Shown: positions 43,547-57,757, counted from the first letter of the stretch. The stretch is DNA of 64,000 bases from Nicotiana tabacum (GCF_000715075.1 NC_134102.1:48555348-48619347); one strand, 5' to 3'. The notes: generated by a model not told the origin, from the letters alone. Translations and numbers: made by a program.

Positions 43547-46500
43547 AGGGTTCTTGTTATTCTAGGGGGAAGGTGTTAGGCATCCCTCAAAATCTACCTG
43601 AGGTAGCTCCTTAGGCTTAGGATAGGTTCGGGGAAAGAAATGTCTATATTCTGCTTAGTCAATGTTTAAAGTCTATGAAAATATTCTAAATCTTATATGA
43701 GTTTCACTATTTTGAGATAGAAAAATACTTTGAAAAGAAAAGATGTTATCTGTTTTGTGATTTTGAAAACAATAGATCACTTTTTGAAATATATGTATAC
43801 TTATTGAGTTAAAGGATAGATATGCTTTTATTTTTGAGAAAGATCTTGTAAATATGTTTTAGAGTATGTGCTTTTGAAGAAAAGGGTGTTACTTATTTGT
43901 AACTTAGTAGAGTAAGAGACCATTTTGAAAGTATACCTCAAGTTGAAATGAGTATACCTTATTTGTAAATTAATTTTCAATGGTAACCTTGTATTTTAAA
44001 ACTCATTGAGGTTCACCATTTTGCAAGCATGGTTGAGTTTTGGCTTTGAAGACAACTTCTTAAATTATTTTCGTGATATGTTTTTCCAAATAGAGCTCGT
44101 TTTCACTTTTGAATCTGCCAAAGTCTAAACATATTGAAAACAGTTTGTGATAACAAGATAATGTCTTTCATTTGTTGCAAAGATAAGTTGAAATTAATTA
44201 ATGATCAAACATTAAAAGATAAAAAGAGAGCAGGATTTCTAATTTGATTTTACCTACAAGCCATGGTTTGCTCCTAAACAATCAAAGTATAAAAATTATC
44301 CAATAACAGAGTTAGTCATTTAGAAATACACATATGAAATAACAAATAGTAATGAATATGGTTCAAAGTAAAGAAGGAAAGAAGCTGGACTCTTGACAAT
44401 TGGGCTGGTAAGCTTAACCAGGCCTAGTAGGATTTGGATCATGTGGCAGTCTCCATTCGGAAAAGGTAGAAGTCTGGATTTGAATTTGGGCTTGAGTTCC
44501 CAATGGAACTCAATAGGCTCAATTCGAAACATGTACACGAAAATTAAAAGGGAATTAGTGTACATCAAATATAGAACTAAATATGATAAACATTATGACA
44601 AATAATAATATAGAGCTAAAGAATGTGGTGAGACAGATTTTATTTATATTAATCCTATGAGGATTAATAGGAGTTAGTGACTAAGGGCTTGGAGTAAATC
44701 CTTGTTTATGGATAAAATTCCCTTGTGGACCCCTGGCACTTCAGAGTTCACGAGGGTATCATGGACCCCGAGCAATGCTTGTGTCAGAGAGGAGTACCTT
44801 ATCCACAAACTAGGTTTCACACCCAAATACCATTAATCACCTACTTCTAATCTTCCTCAAGGCTTAAACATAAACAAATGGTCTCAACAAAGAAATTTTA
44901 TATTACCCAAATACAAACAGTAGGTACAAGAGTCACGGTAAACCTTTTTAAGGTTCAAACACACAAAAGCTCAGCAACTTTGAACAAATAGGATACTGTA
45001 GTTCATCATTAGAGCACAAAGAGCAACACAAGGCACAACATTGACTAAGGAAAATTTATATCAAAGCATAGAGTATAAGGATAGGGCACTACAGTAGGCA
45101 TGGAGTCACTGTTGGAACATAATCACACCAGATTATAGAGCACAGGTAGTAGACATGCTTCATTACTCATGTCTTTAAGATCAAAAGTGTTCATAGGCAA
45201 TCATTATACAGAGATGAGCACTTGTGCTTGTTTTATTGACTCTACTGTAAGTTTAATGTCTCAGAATTCTTCTAAGTAGGTTCAGATTGTAAGAACAATT
45301 CACAAATACTTCTAAAAGCTTCAGCATAGTTAAGAGCATACATCTTATCACTTTAATACCTAGACTGATTACTCTATTCAGAACTCCTAAAGTGGCATGC
45401 CAACTAGTTAGGTTATCAAAAACAACAATCTAAATGGAAGAATTAGTCTTTGTTTAATCCTAGTGACATGATATCTAGTTATAGCAACACATAGATTATC
45501 ACGCTTTCCCACTATCAGACTCAAGCAATCTCAGGTTAAGTCTCCTATAGACAGTGATGTTAACATGCATAGTAGGTGAATGATAATCACTTTAACATTG
45601 AAAGGCAAACATGTCACAATATACTAGCACTTGGACATACAAACAGATTCACTGACAATACTTAGTGCATGATTCTATGTACATGTCATTGTAATATCAT
45701 AGCTCAGCCTAACATTTAGAGTCATTTGGGCAAGGGTGGATCATTAGGAACAATCTCTTATGGAGGATTACTCACTAAACTTAAACTAATACAGCATCAA
45801 AGAAAGATCTGGACCACTATAGGTTAACACACAAGTACAAGTATAAACCTCTTCAAGCTAATGTCATGAGATACTCTATGGGCACAACAATACTGACATG
45901 ACAAGCATGAACTCATGTATAGAAGTTAAGAATAGTCATTTGATTACCATAACAACAGGGAGTTTCATGTAGCAGGACTCAAACAATCATGAGATGGCAT
46001 TCATTACAGGGGTCAATCTTAACAAATCACATTCAGACATGAGAGAAGGCCTTCTAACATACTAGCATGGTTCATTATATGGTCTCTTTTGTTTCTAACT
46101 ATCATAAGAAGCACGCATAAATCATCCTGTCATAGTAGTATGAACATGGTTCTAAGTAGAGCCTAAACAAATCAACATGAGGACATGAGCAATGACACAC
46201 GCATGTTCCTAGGACTAAGGCAAAACATCATAGCATCACAAATGTCAAGATGGCTTAGTGTTGGCAAGTTAACATTGTTCTCAAGAAGAGTTCAAAGGTC
46301 TTATTTTATTCCATGATAACATGCACAAAACCAATTACTTGACTAACAGATCACATACAATATTGTTAGAATAGGATTTAATTCAATTAATCATGAAGCT
46401 TTAACATGGTCTAAGAGTAATAGCTATTCATGGATCAATGAATATGCAGAACATGCATGTTATCAACTCAAATTTATCAACCAAGTTCATTAAAGTAGAC

Positions 46501-48467
46501 ATGTTAAGTGTAAGATATGAGATACAAGGAGAGCCCTTTACTAGACCAAGACATGGAAACATAATGTAACAAGCAAGGTGGTCAGGTTAATCTCATCATC
46601 GGAGATACAAAATACCAAGATGAATCCAAGAAATATGATTTAGCTAGCTTGGCTGACATGGTAGTGCTCATGAGACTATCATTTAACTAACAAGAATGGG
46701 TCACATACAAATCAACACAGAGGTTATCTCAACTGATCATGGAGACTTAGCCATAAGAATATCATTTAGCATAGAGGCACTTTTACTAATCAGATCATAA
46801 AAGTATGATTCGATAGTACAAATTTGATAACAACTTCAATACAACATAACTTATTCAGAAGATCCCTAATTTAACAGTGAAAATAGCATGTAAAGACAGG
46901 ACATAACAAATACAACTTTACATTATTAATATATAACATGAACAGTCAGAGAATCAACAAAGGAAACCATACGAACACGGAATTACACCATTAATTCAGA
47001 GTACAGAGAGGGTCAGCATGCACTAAGCTTCTACAGGGCAGCAAACCAAGTAGAAGTAGTTCAATAGCAAATAAAGACTCAAACTTTAATTCTTTTTTTG
47101 GGTGTGTATTGATATCTACTCATGTCTCTTAGCGTCTGTTAGGTGAGAGCATTTAATGCCATATTTATAGTGGCCTTCAATGCCCTAGGGTTCCAACATA
47201 TTCAAATTTGATAGTGGGAAGTGACGAATGGTGGATGATGGTAGCAAGGCAGGTGAAATCAGAGAACAATAGAGGAAAAATTAGTATGGGATTTTCCAGG
47301 GCACGAGGAGATGAAGGGCCGACCTTTGAAGCCCTTGGACTAGTGGTCAAACCCTAATGTTTAGAGGTCACTGCGTTTGACCTATGGACACGAATAAAAA
47401 TAATGGAAATCAGACATGTATGCTCTGATTTGAAGGATGAAGGAAGACCAGATGAACTTCAGTTTCACACTTTAGGTCTTAGGGTTTGATTTGGGGATTT
47501 TGAATCACAATGATGGAAGTGGAAATAAATCGACAGGATTCGCAGATACAGGGGATAAAGTGGATGGTTTATGATCGAATCTTGTGACCATGCACAAATT
47601 TGTGCAAGGATCTGGTGATTGACGAGGCTGATAGATGAGAGAAAGGAGAGGGAATGGGGAAAAAGGGTGGCTGGTGGTGTGAGTGAAATGATTAGGGTTT
47701 AGGGGTGTTTGGTTGGTTTAAGATGAGACATGGAATCTGGGCCATTGGATCTTTGTATCAACGACCCCGATATTTTTGGGGATAAGAATTAATAAAAGCT
47801 TTTATTATGAAAAATGGATGGCTGTTGGATCCCTGTAATCCAACGGTTGAGATGAAGTTTCAGCGAGAATTAAAAGAAAGGGAAAAACGAAAATTAATTT
47901 CGAACCGTTGATAAGATGGACCAACAGTCCAGATCCTTTGTGTTTCTTTTGTGAGTGTGGATGAGAGCTGACGTGGCGAGATGCCATTGGCTCAGCCAAA
48001 ATGGCGTGGATTTCCAATATGGGATAGAGAGGGCGGGTCTGGACCGGGTCACTGGTGTTTGGGCTTGTGCATTTGGGCCAAAATAGCTGGAATAGAATTT
48101 AACACATGGCCATATTGAGTTTAGTTAATTAATTGCAATTGTAGACTTTCGCGCTTTTAACTACTTTTAAAATTAGCTTAATTAATCTTAATTAAATGAA
48201 ATAAAATATAATCACCAAATATATCATTTATCACTGTAATCAATTAATTATTAATACTTCATTTATTGAATTGTGAAACTAATGTTGGCTAATTAAAGTA
48301 AATAGGGAAATATAATTATAAATTAAAGACTAATTCATTAAATTAATTGTAAAACTTGTTTATTAAAATATAAAGGTTATTTGAATAGTTCAAAATAGTA
48401 AGATTAATATAATTTAAAAATATTTAATACCGAGTTGCTATTAATTTAAGTATTTATAAGTTTCACA
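43547..48467 (-). repeat. Large Tat-type LTR (probable), minus orientation, 3' end cut
   Basis: The left end (43556-43600) has AGGGGGAAGGTGTTAGGCATCCC, homologous to 48670-48700 near the end of the neighbouring Tat LTR. The right end is TGTGAAACTT on the minus strand, preceded by the purine tract GGGAAAAAGGAGG. A TATA-like box (minus CTATAAATA, about 47160-47172) sits about 1.3 kb in, which fits a U3. The 44640-47090 stretch is AT-rich with no gene. Length of about 4.9 kb is large but Ogre LTRs can be that size. I cannot exclude that 43640-47100 holds another inserted or internal sequence. Confidence 0.5.
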
Positions 48468-48556
48468 CCTCCTTTTTCCCATGGGATAGGGAGTTTTTTG
48501 GGATTTAAGTAACATTATTCGAAATGGAATTATTTATTTATTTCAGAGTCGCCACT
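48468..48556 (-). other. PBS and polypurine tract only 63 bases apart
   Basis: Minus strand: PBS TGGCGACTCTG (48554-48544), which fits the 3' end of tRNA-Arg used by Tat/Ogre elements, two bases after the LTR end at 48557. Then 63 bases, then GGGAAAAAGGAGG (48480-48468) and the next LTR. All coding sequence between the two signals is missing. Confidence 0.65.
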
Positions 48557-51322
48557 TGGAATATTTATGGTGTCCCAAGTCACCGGCTTATTTTAGAATC
48601 CCAAATCGAGAAAATTGACTCTATTTGTTGGTCTGCGAACACAGAAGACCGGGTAAGGAATTCTGTTAATCTGGGAGAAGGTATTAGGCACTCCCGAATT
48701 CTGTGGTTTTAGCACGGTCGCTTTACAATCATATACTTGGCTTAATTAACATATTATTACGTATTTTAGAACCTATGTGTATTTTAACTTTTACCGCTTT
48801 TAATTGCTTGATTATGGTGTGATTATGAAATTATCTTGAAACGAGTCACGCGTACGTGTACTCATTTTGTTTGGCGTATCAAGATCATGTCACGCGTACA
48901 TGTACACAATCAATAACACTTTATTATTTTTAAGGTTGTTTCGCCCAAAGTTGCGCGAACGCATACCTTGGTATTAGTTTTGGGAATCGTAATTATGTCA
49001 CGCGAACGTATACATAATCACGATGATTCAATTGATTAGCACGTGCCTAAAGCATACTAGCATATTCAAAGTAATTCATTTATTTATCATTTTTTTTATC
49101 CGAGACATTTATTTATATATATTTTATTTTTACTTACTACAAGGAGTCTTAAATTAGTTCTTACTCATTTCGCGCGCTCTCTCTCTCTTACTTATAATTA
49201 TTTATTATTAAGAGGCCTTGAAAATATGTCTATACCTAATTAGTTATATTCTTCCACGACCCCATCCTCTGTGAGAATGAGAAAGAAATCTATTGAATTT
49301 GATACCGAAAACGTGATTTTTTAAAAGTATTCCTATTAATATTAACACTTAAATTTTTTTTTAGTCTTCAATGCTAAGTACTTAACAATAGTAAACGTAT
49401 ACTCAAAGAAGATTTTTTTTTTAATATAAATTTTTTTTACTACACTTAGAAAAATATTATTATAGTTTATGGCCTATTTAATACTACCCTCATCTAGCTC
49501 CACTCTAAACAGTTATAAAAATTATCAAAAAAAAAAAGCATAATACAAGCACAAAATAAATAAATAAATAAAATAAAACTGAAATGAACCCACACCCTAT
49601 GGGAAAAGAACTGTACTCAATAAATTTATTTGCACCCCTAAATGAATATGAACTATTAATGTAAAATTGATTTACCTTTCAATGAGTGACCATTCTTTAG
49701 AAGATCACTACGACCCAAGACAAATAATATGAACTATTAACGTAAAATTGATTTACCTTTCAATAAGTGACCATTCTTTAGAAGATCACTACGACCCAAG
49801 ACAAATATATATATGCTACTGGATTCATATAGAAAGAATATGACAACTTCTTTTAAAACGTAAATGAATTCCTAAGACTAGAAACATGATTTAAACTTTC
49901 AAAATAAAATTTAGTTAGTAACGGAATTCTTATCAGATTTGAACTTAATCGTGATTGAATATCATTTTCCACTTGAGAGAAAAGTTTTTTTTTTTAAAAC
50001 AAAACTAAATCTGACTCACACGAAGACTAGAACATATTACTTCTTGCTTCTTTCCAATAGTGAAAATCATCATAACTATTAATATATTCCTAAGACTAGA
50101 CAATTAACTAAAAATAAATTATTCAATGTCTCAGTTTCATGAAAACTGAAACGCCATCCTTGATTCTTAGTCAATTGATGATCTCTTAAAGAAAAAGTCA
50201 CAAACAAATAAAAATATAATAAAATATAGTGATAAAAGGTGCCGTCAATTTAAGTGAACTTACTAAGATAAAATAATTACATATCCAAAATACAGTATCC
50301 AAAGTCTCGACCAAAGACATGATATCAAGGGATTGACAATTCAAGTAGAACTTAGACAACCAACATAAAACTAATCCATCTTTAACATACTATTCAAACT
50401 TTACTTAAAAATATCAAAGTAGGACTTAAAGAACATAGACGAACCTTTAAATTACTTGTGAATATCTGCAGAAAACGTACTATACGAACTCCGAACAACA
50501 AACGAAACTTCAAAACTCAACCAAATTGGTCTTTTGAATCTTGCCTTGGTTACTGCCTTTTTTTGTTTTTTTTCCCCCTTTTATTTTTGAAGTGTGTATT
50601 ATATATAGATATGTGTGTGATGTCTAACTGATGTGAGAAAATAGGAAAGTGGGAAGTAGGGGTGTGAGACGTGAGCTGATGGGGGGAAGTTAGGGGATGG
50701 AGATTAAGGAGTTAGAAAGAGATATATTAGGAAATATTGAGAGAATTTGGAAAAATAGAGCTAGGGAGGAGCCAATCGTGGGTTTTTGGTTGGAAATTAT
50801 ATGAGGATTATGGGATAGTTGTTAGCAAGTAAAAACAAAATCAGTTTTTTTTTTTTTTTTAGTTAAAAGTTTGATAACAAACTTTATCTCTTTCACGTTA
50901 ACTTCATTTTACCCTTCTTTTTCTTTTTTAATTTTGTTTTTTAAAAGATAAATTAAATTATAAAGATAAGAAGATTAACCAACATTTCTTACAATATAGG
51001 AAAACTAAATATTTACATGTACTTTAAATGATACTTAGAAAAATACCATAACTTATTAAAATTCTAATTAAAGAAAAATTACAAATTTTTTTTTGTAATT
51101 TTTCTTTTTCTCTTTACAAATAGAAATGAAATATATTCTATAAGTGTGTGAATATATTTTTTATTTTGTTGTAATATTATTTTTTAATTTCCTTTTTTTT
51201 TCAAATAAAACCTATTTAGAGTAAGATAAAAGTTTTAAAATATCAAGATTAAACCTAAAAGAATTATTTGAACCAAAATATTATCAACTTCGGGTGCGGT
51301 CAAAAATTAGTTGTTCACAGCA
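48557..51322 (-). repeat. LTR of the Tat/Ogre-like element
   Basis: 2766 bp, TG...CA on both readings (minus strand TGCTGTGAACAAC at 51322 to ATATTCCA at 48557). The minus-strand PPT lies to the right and the PBS to the left. A TATA-like box (minus CTATATATAATA, about 50597-50609) sits ~0.72 kb in. Four copies of GTCACGCGNACGTGTAC-like text lie at 48845-49015, and an 81 bp direct duplication at 49650-49808 (second copy starts 49731). A/T runs are frequent. Confidence 0.82.
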
Positions 51323-51337
51323 TGCCCCTCTTTTCTT
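51323..51337 (-). other. Polypurine tract of the Tat/Ogre-like element
   Basis: Minus strand AAGAAAAGAGGGGCA directly before the LTR start TGCTGTGAAC. Confidence 0.82.
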
Positions 51338-54297
51338 GGAAACATGAAGAGTTTTCAGGCAAAGAAAAAATGAACATGGTGACTGATTTTTGACCACCCT
51401 ATTATTTAAAAGGGAAAAGAAGTGAAAAAAGGCATTGCGACCGAGCCTTGGTTTTAGGCAGCCTACATATCCCAGGTTATAAGAGAATCAGGTCACGTGT
51501 AGTTCAAGTGAAAAATGAGTGATGGAGTACGCTTAGAGGGAGAGTCGAGTGAAGTTCCGTCGAGGTTCCGATCCGCGGTTCCTACTATTACATCAAAATG
51601 AAAAGAAAATTACATAATCTTGAAATCTAAGAGTTACAAAATTCCTATCTAAATGCCATCTGGAGTCTTGTCTTGATTCTTGACTTGCTTCCCCTATTGA
51701 ACTTTTGACTGAACTTCAAGCTCTCGATGTAACAAATCATGAAATATTCTCACAGCTTGTTGCTTGATCCGATAATGAGAAGATGGATCTTGAGACTCTA
51801 TGTCTCTGCATGCATTATGTCAAAGATGGTTCGGCTGGTATTGAGATCAAACATTCCACTTTCTCTGGCGAGAGCTGGAATCTTATTTTTGCACATCCAA
51901 TCCGTACTTTGCAAAAAACTCTGCAAGCCATCAGAAACAGACAAAACGAACAAAATATTTCTGCCCCAGTTTGCACTAGGAAATATTTTGTGAGTTATTG
52001 AAAACACATTAAACTATCTTTGCTATTGCAGAATAAAGAATTGAAAAAACAAATGAGTATCTTTTTTTTTTGAATAATAGGGATGTTGTACCCTATGTTA
52101 ACAAGAAGGAAGGCAACCGGGGAATGTCGTACCCAGTGTTGACAATGAGATGAGGCTCGTGGCACCCTAAGATGCTACTAGGGAATGTCGTACCCTATGT
52201 TTGCAATAAGAAATGCAACCAGGGAATGTCGTACCCTATGTTTGTAATAAGAAATACAACCAGGGGATGTAGTACCCTATGTTTGGCAATAAGATGAGGC
52301 TCGTGGCTCTCTGAGATGCTACTAGGGAATGTTGTACCCTATGTTGGCACTAAAATGCAACCAGGGGATGTAGTACCCTGTGTTTGGCAATAAGATGAGG
52401 CTCGTGGCACTCTAGGATGCTACTAGGGAATGCCGTACCTTATGTTTGCAATAAGAAATGCAACCAGGGGATGTAGTACCCTGTGTTGGAAATAAGATGA
52501 GGCTCGTGGCACTCTAGGATGCTACTAGGGAATGTCGTACCCAATGTTAGCAATAAAATGAGGCTCGTGGCACTCTAAGATGCTACTAGGGAATATCGTA
52601 CCCTATGTTGGCACTAAAATATAACTAGGGGATGTAGTACCCTGTGTTTGGAAATAAGATGAGGCTCGTGGCTCTCTGAGATGCTACTAGGGAATGTCGT
52701 ACCCTATGTTGGCACTAAAATGCAACCAAGGGATGTAGTACCCTGTGTTTGGCAATAAGACGAGGCTCGTGGCACTCTAGGATGCTACTAGGGAATGTCG
52801 TACCCAATGTTGGAAGAAAATAATGCGACCAGGGGATGTGGTAACTTGGGTTGAAGATAGGGTATTGATTCCCTATAATAAAACTAAGAACAACATGATT
52901 ACATGTATATTGGAAGAAAACTAAGGATTTGAGAACTTCATTTGGTGGTGTTCGTCTTTTCACGAACTGTTTTCCTAAAATTATTCTGTTCCTGTTCTAC
53001 ACAAAGAAAAATTCGTTAGTTTTAAAATGGTGGTCAGTTTGTGGCCTTGATTTCTTGGGCGACTTGACCTTGCGTCCATTACACTTGTTAGAAAAACTGA
53101 CTCTGGCAATGGTCTTACAAATTGCCGGGATATTCTGTCTTTACTTTCTGAAGATCTTCTTTCTCAAGATCAAAACCTGACTATTTTGCGCCTATCACCA
53201 CTTGTGTTTATGATGCAAAAAACCTTGCTCCCAAAACAACTTTTAACTGAGTAACTTTTATTGAACCTTGAAGCATTGTTCAGCCCTTCAAGCCTTTTGC
53301 TCTCCAGGGAAAATCACAGATGGCTTTATGTCTTTGTCCATACAGTTTATGCCGAGCAATCTTTGCTTTACATAACGGGGAAACTGTAACCAATTTTGCG
53401 GCCTTTTCTTTGCTTTGCTTTGACAAAATTAGACTGAAAGGGACTCAAGAAAGTAATGTGAAAGAAAACAAGAAAGTGAACTAACAGGTATTACAACTTA
53501 ATCAAGAAGTGTCTCTTTCAAGGAAAAAAAATAAGAAAGGACTTATTTGGAGGAATATGCTGACTTCAATGGACATGACATGCACTTTGGACTGGATGCC
53601 CGATCGGTTTGAACCGTCTAATTCTCGAAATCTATTGTAAACTTCACTTTGAAACTAAGTTCTTTGTCTTAACCATGATTGTGCCAAGATATATGAAGAC
53701 CTAAATCGATCAATGATGCCCTTTGTGGGTTTTCACCAATTGACCTCTCTCATTTGTCTTTCTCTCAACTCACCATTGCCTTATAGTGCCCGTGATGGTT
53801 TTCATCAATAAGACTCTCTCATTTATTTTTCTCTCTTTACAATGGCTGAGGCATCACCCGTAGTATACCGACTTAGCATTCTCGAAAGTTGATCATAAGG
53901 TCTTAGCAGGGAAAGGTAAAAAGAACTATTCAACTGAATTACAACTTTTAGAACCATTTTGATGGACCAACCATCGAAAATAAAATAAAATCATGCCCCA
54001 GTTTCTTTGAATACTGGGGAAATATGGATTTGTGTTTTGGTGTGACCGAACCCCAGAGTGAGGTTGCCTATGTATCCTTTCAGAATCAGGTCAGACATAG
54101 TTCAATTAACATGAACTTGTTTTGATGATATTTTTTTTTAAAAGTACATTGGTTCCAAAAGAGGGTAAAACAAAGAAATATAAACAAGGCTTCAAAGGCC
54201 TAACTAGGGTTGACCAGTGTTTGGGTAGCGAGAATGATAGCCTTTCGTCATCCCAACCTGAGAATGCTAAATATAAAAATGCCCCAACAGAGCCATG
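51338..54297 (-). other. Long 3' untranslated region of the Tat/Ogre-like element
   Basis: About 3 kb between the end of pol and the PPT without a gene. It holds a minisatellite (52075-52850), two copies of a ~70 bp motif (51437-51507 and 54042-54105, see also 61800-61866), and two degenerate ~80 bp repeats near 53710-53840 (CTCTCTCATTTGTCTTTCTCTC-type text). Long, repeat-rich 3' regions are known in Tat-lineage elements. Confidence 0.8.
52075..52850. repeat. Two-level minisatellite
   Basis: Two related units share the text GGGA-TGT-GTACCCTATGTTTGGCAATAAGA. Unit A (~42 bp) ends AAATGCAACCAG; unit B (~60 bp) ends TGAGGCTCGTGGC...GATGCTACTA. They mostly alternate A-B, giving a ~101 bp higher-order period: the GGGAAT starts after GCTACTA are at 52181, 52325, 52426, 52528, 52589, 52690 and 52791. 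The 61 bp step is a lone B and the 144 bp step has an extra A. Confidence 0.93.
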
Positions 54298-57200
54298 TCA
54301 GACATAGTATCTCTTGACCGCATCTGCGTTGACCGATATATCAACCACCTTTCCTTCTATATCTGCTAAGTGTAGAGCTCCTTTTGACAATACTTTCTTG
54401 ACGAGGTAAGGACCTTGCCAATTCGGGGCGAACTTTCCTTTTGCTTCTTCCTGGTGCGGAAAGATACATTTCAAAACAAGTTGTCCTACCTCGAATTGTC
54501 TTGGGCGCACTTTCTTATTGTAAGCACGTGCCATTCTTTGTTGGTATAACTGACCAAAATAAACTGCCGCCAAACGCTTTTCATCAATCAAACTCAAATG
54601 TTCCAATCGGGACTTCACCCATTAAGTGTCCTCAATCCTTGCCTCAACAATGATTCGGAGAGAGGGAATCTCAATTTTAGCAGGTATGACCGCTTCAGTT
54701 CCATAAACCAATAAGTAGGGCGTTGCGCTAACTGATGTACAGACAGTTGTCCGATATCCCAAAAGAGCAAAAGGCAGTTTCTCGTGCCATTGTCTAGACC
54801 CTTGGACCATCTTCCTAAGAATCTTCTTGATGTTCTTATTCGCAGCTTCAACAGCTCCATTAGCTTTGGGCCTGTAAGGAGTAGAATTGCGATGCTCAAT
54901 TTTAAATTGTTCACATACCTCCTTCATCAGATGACTATTCAAATTAGCAGCATTATCCGTGATAATGATTTTTGGAATACCGAAACGACAGATGATGTTG
55001 GAGTGAACAGAGTCTACTACCGCTTTCTTGGTAACTGCTTTCAATGTAATAGCTTCCACCCATTTGGTGAAGTAATCAATTGCAACCAAGATGAATCTGT
55101 TCCCATTTGAAGCTTTTTGCTCGATTGGGCCAATGACGTCCATTCCCCAAGAAATAAAAGGCCAAGGAGCCGACATAGGACACAACTCTGAAGGAGGCGA
55201 GTGAATCAAATCACTGTGAATCTGACACTGGTGGCACTTGCGAACAAAACGAAAGCAATCTCGTTCCATAGTAAGCCAATAATATCCTGCCCGAAGGATT
55301 TTCTTTGCTAGAACATATCCATTCATGTGCGGGCCACAAACTCTCGAATGCACTTCATTCATAATCATTTCAGCTTCTTTGGCATCCACACATCTCAACA
55401 AATTTAAATCCGGAGTTCTTTTGTATAGAATTTCCCCACTCAAAAAGAAACCATTAGAGAGTCGCCTAATAGTTCTCTTTTGATCCCTATTAGCATGTTC
55501 CGGATATTCTCTTATTTTCAGAAACTGTTTAATATCACGATACCATGGTTCACCATCTGGTTCTGCTTCAATTGTATTGCAATAATTGTGTTGATCCTGA
55601 ATTTGAATTTCTAATGGGTCAATGTGAGTATTACCCGGATATGGAAGCATTGAGGCCAGGGTGGCCAAGGCATCAACTAATTCATTGTGAAACCTAGGAA
55701 TGTACCTGAATTCGATGGACTTGAACCTTTTGCTAAGATCCTCCACACATTGTCTATATGGAATGAGCTTGATGTCTCGAGTCTCCCAATCACCTTGATC
55801 CTGCCGAATAAGCAAATCTTCATCTCCCATCACCAACAATTCATGCACATTTAGGTTTATTGCCATGTTCAGACCCATGATGCAAGCTTTATATTTTGCT
55901 GTGTTGTTTGTACAGAAAAAACAAAGTCACGCCGTGGCAGGGTAATGTTGCCCAGTAGGTGATACCAGAATTGTCCCAATCCCTACGCCTTTGATGTTGA
56001 CAGCTCCATCAAAGTATAGTTTCCAAATTTGACTGTCATCTTGGACTACTTCTTCAACTAAATTAACCTCTTCATCTGGGAAATATGTGTTTAAAGACTC
56101 ATACTCATCATCAACCGGGTTTTCTGCCAGATGATCAGCCAAAGCTTGTGCCTTCATGGCAGTGCGAGTGACATAAACAATATCAAACTCTGTGAGCAAG
56201 ATTTGCCATTTTGCCAATTTGCTAGTTGGCATCGGCTTCTGAAAGATGTACTTCAGGGGATCCATTCGGGATATGAGGTAAGTTGTATAGGCCAAAAGAT
56301 AATGCCTAAGCTTCTGGGCGACCCAGGTTAAGGCGCAACATGTCCTTTCCAAAAGAGTGTATTTGGCCTCATAAGTGGTGAACTTTTTGCTCAAATAATA
56401 TATTGCTTGTTCCCTTTTGCCTGTGGCATCATGTTGACCCAGAACACAACCAAAGGAACTATCCATTACTGACAGATATAAAAACAGAGGCCTACCAGGT
56501 TCCGATGGGACCAAAATAGGGGGATTTGACAAATATTCCTTGATCTTATCAAAAGCTTCTTGGCACTCATTTGTCCACTTGATAGCGGCGTTCTTTTTCA
56601 ACAACTTAAAAATAGGCTCACATGTGGTTGTAAGCTGCGCGATGAACCTACTGATGTAATTCAACCTCCCGAGTAAACTCATGACTTCTGTTTTGTTCTT
56701 CGGGGGAGGCAGCTCTCGAATGGTCTTTATCTTGGAGAGATCTAACTCAATGCCTCTTCGACTAACTATAAAACCCAAAAGCTTCCTAGAAGGAACTCCA
56801 AATGCACATTTGGCTGGATTGAGTTTGAGATTGTACCTTCGTAGCCTTTCAAAGAACTTTTTCAAGTCTTGCACATGGTCAGCTTGTGTTCTCGACTTAA
56901 TGATCACATCATCAACATAAACTTCAATCTCTTTGTGCATCATGTCATGGAATATGGTAGCCATGGCTCTCATGTAAGTTGACCCTGTATTCTTCAAACC
57001 GAATGGCATGACCCTATAACAATAAGTTCCCCATGGAGTTGTGAAGATGGTCTTTTTTGCATCTTCTTCATCCATCAGAATTTGGTGATATCCGGCATAA
57101 CAATCCACAAAAGATTGGATCTCATGTTTAGCACAATTGTCAACAAGGATATGAATGTTGGGTAAGGGAAAGTTGTCCTTTGGACTTGCTTTGTTTAAAT

Positions 57201-57757
57201 CCCTATAGTCAACACAAACTCTGATTTTTCCATCCTTCTTTGGCACTGGCACAACATTTGCTAACCATGTAGTGTATCGGACGACACTGATCATATTTGC
57301 ACTTAGTTGCTTCGTGATTTCTTCTTTAATCTTATCACTCATGTCTGTCTTAAACTTCGTTTGTTTTTGCTGGATTGGTGGAATATTAGGATATGTGGGA
57401 AGCTTATGGACCACTAAATCGGCACTCAAACCCGGCATGTCATCATACGACCAAGCAAATACATCTTTGTACTCAAACAAAACTTGAATTATGGCATCTC
57501 TCGTCTTTTATTCAGTATGAATGCTTATTTTTGTTTCTCTGGTTTCTTCAGGACTTCCCAGGTTAATTGCCTCAGTTTCATTTAAGTTAGGCTTAGGCTT
57601 ATTCTCAAATTGATCCAATTCCCTTTTTATTTCCCTAAAAGCCTCATCTTCGTCATACTCAACTTCTTGATTCATTATTTCGAGATTAGACAGCTTTTTA
57701 AGATCTGGGCATGAATTTCGCGTGCATGTCATGTTTTTAAAGCTAGCATTATCGAAA
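54298..57757 (-). pseudogene. Tat/Ogre-like RT, RNase H, second RNase H and integrase
   Basis: One minus-strand frame with three stops (about 57508, 55928 and 54620). RT: FEYKDVFAWSYDDMPGL, RVCVDYRDLNKA, DCYAGYHQI, EVYVDDVIIKS (catalytic Asp pair kept). First RNase H ends near 56170 (AQALADHLAENP). Second, archaeal-type RNase H: KLYFDGAV, GDEDLLI, HNELVDALATLA; its usual Glu region reads TAKYKAC, with Lys where Glu is expected, next to a stop. Integrase: HxxxCGPH and CHQCQ zinc ligands, GMDVIGP, IITDNAANLNS and GAVEAANK, all three acidic residues present, then NWQGPYLV. The double RNase H defines the Tat lineage. A start before 57732 follows the probable intron. Confidence 0.95.

Noticed and set aside
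43640..47090. Unknown gene cluster in a 3.4 kb stretch
   Set aside because: Read on both strands, only short random ORFs (up to 82 codons) and AT-rich text were found; treated as LTR interior with low confidence.
47100..48080. Host promoter or gene remnant
   Set aside because: TATA-like box and G-rich text fit the U3 of a Tat-type LTR; no coding exon follows.
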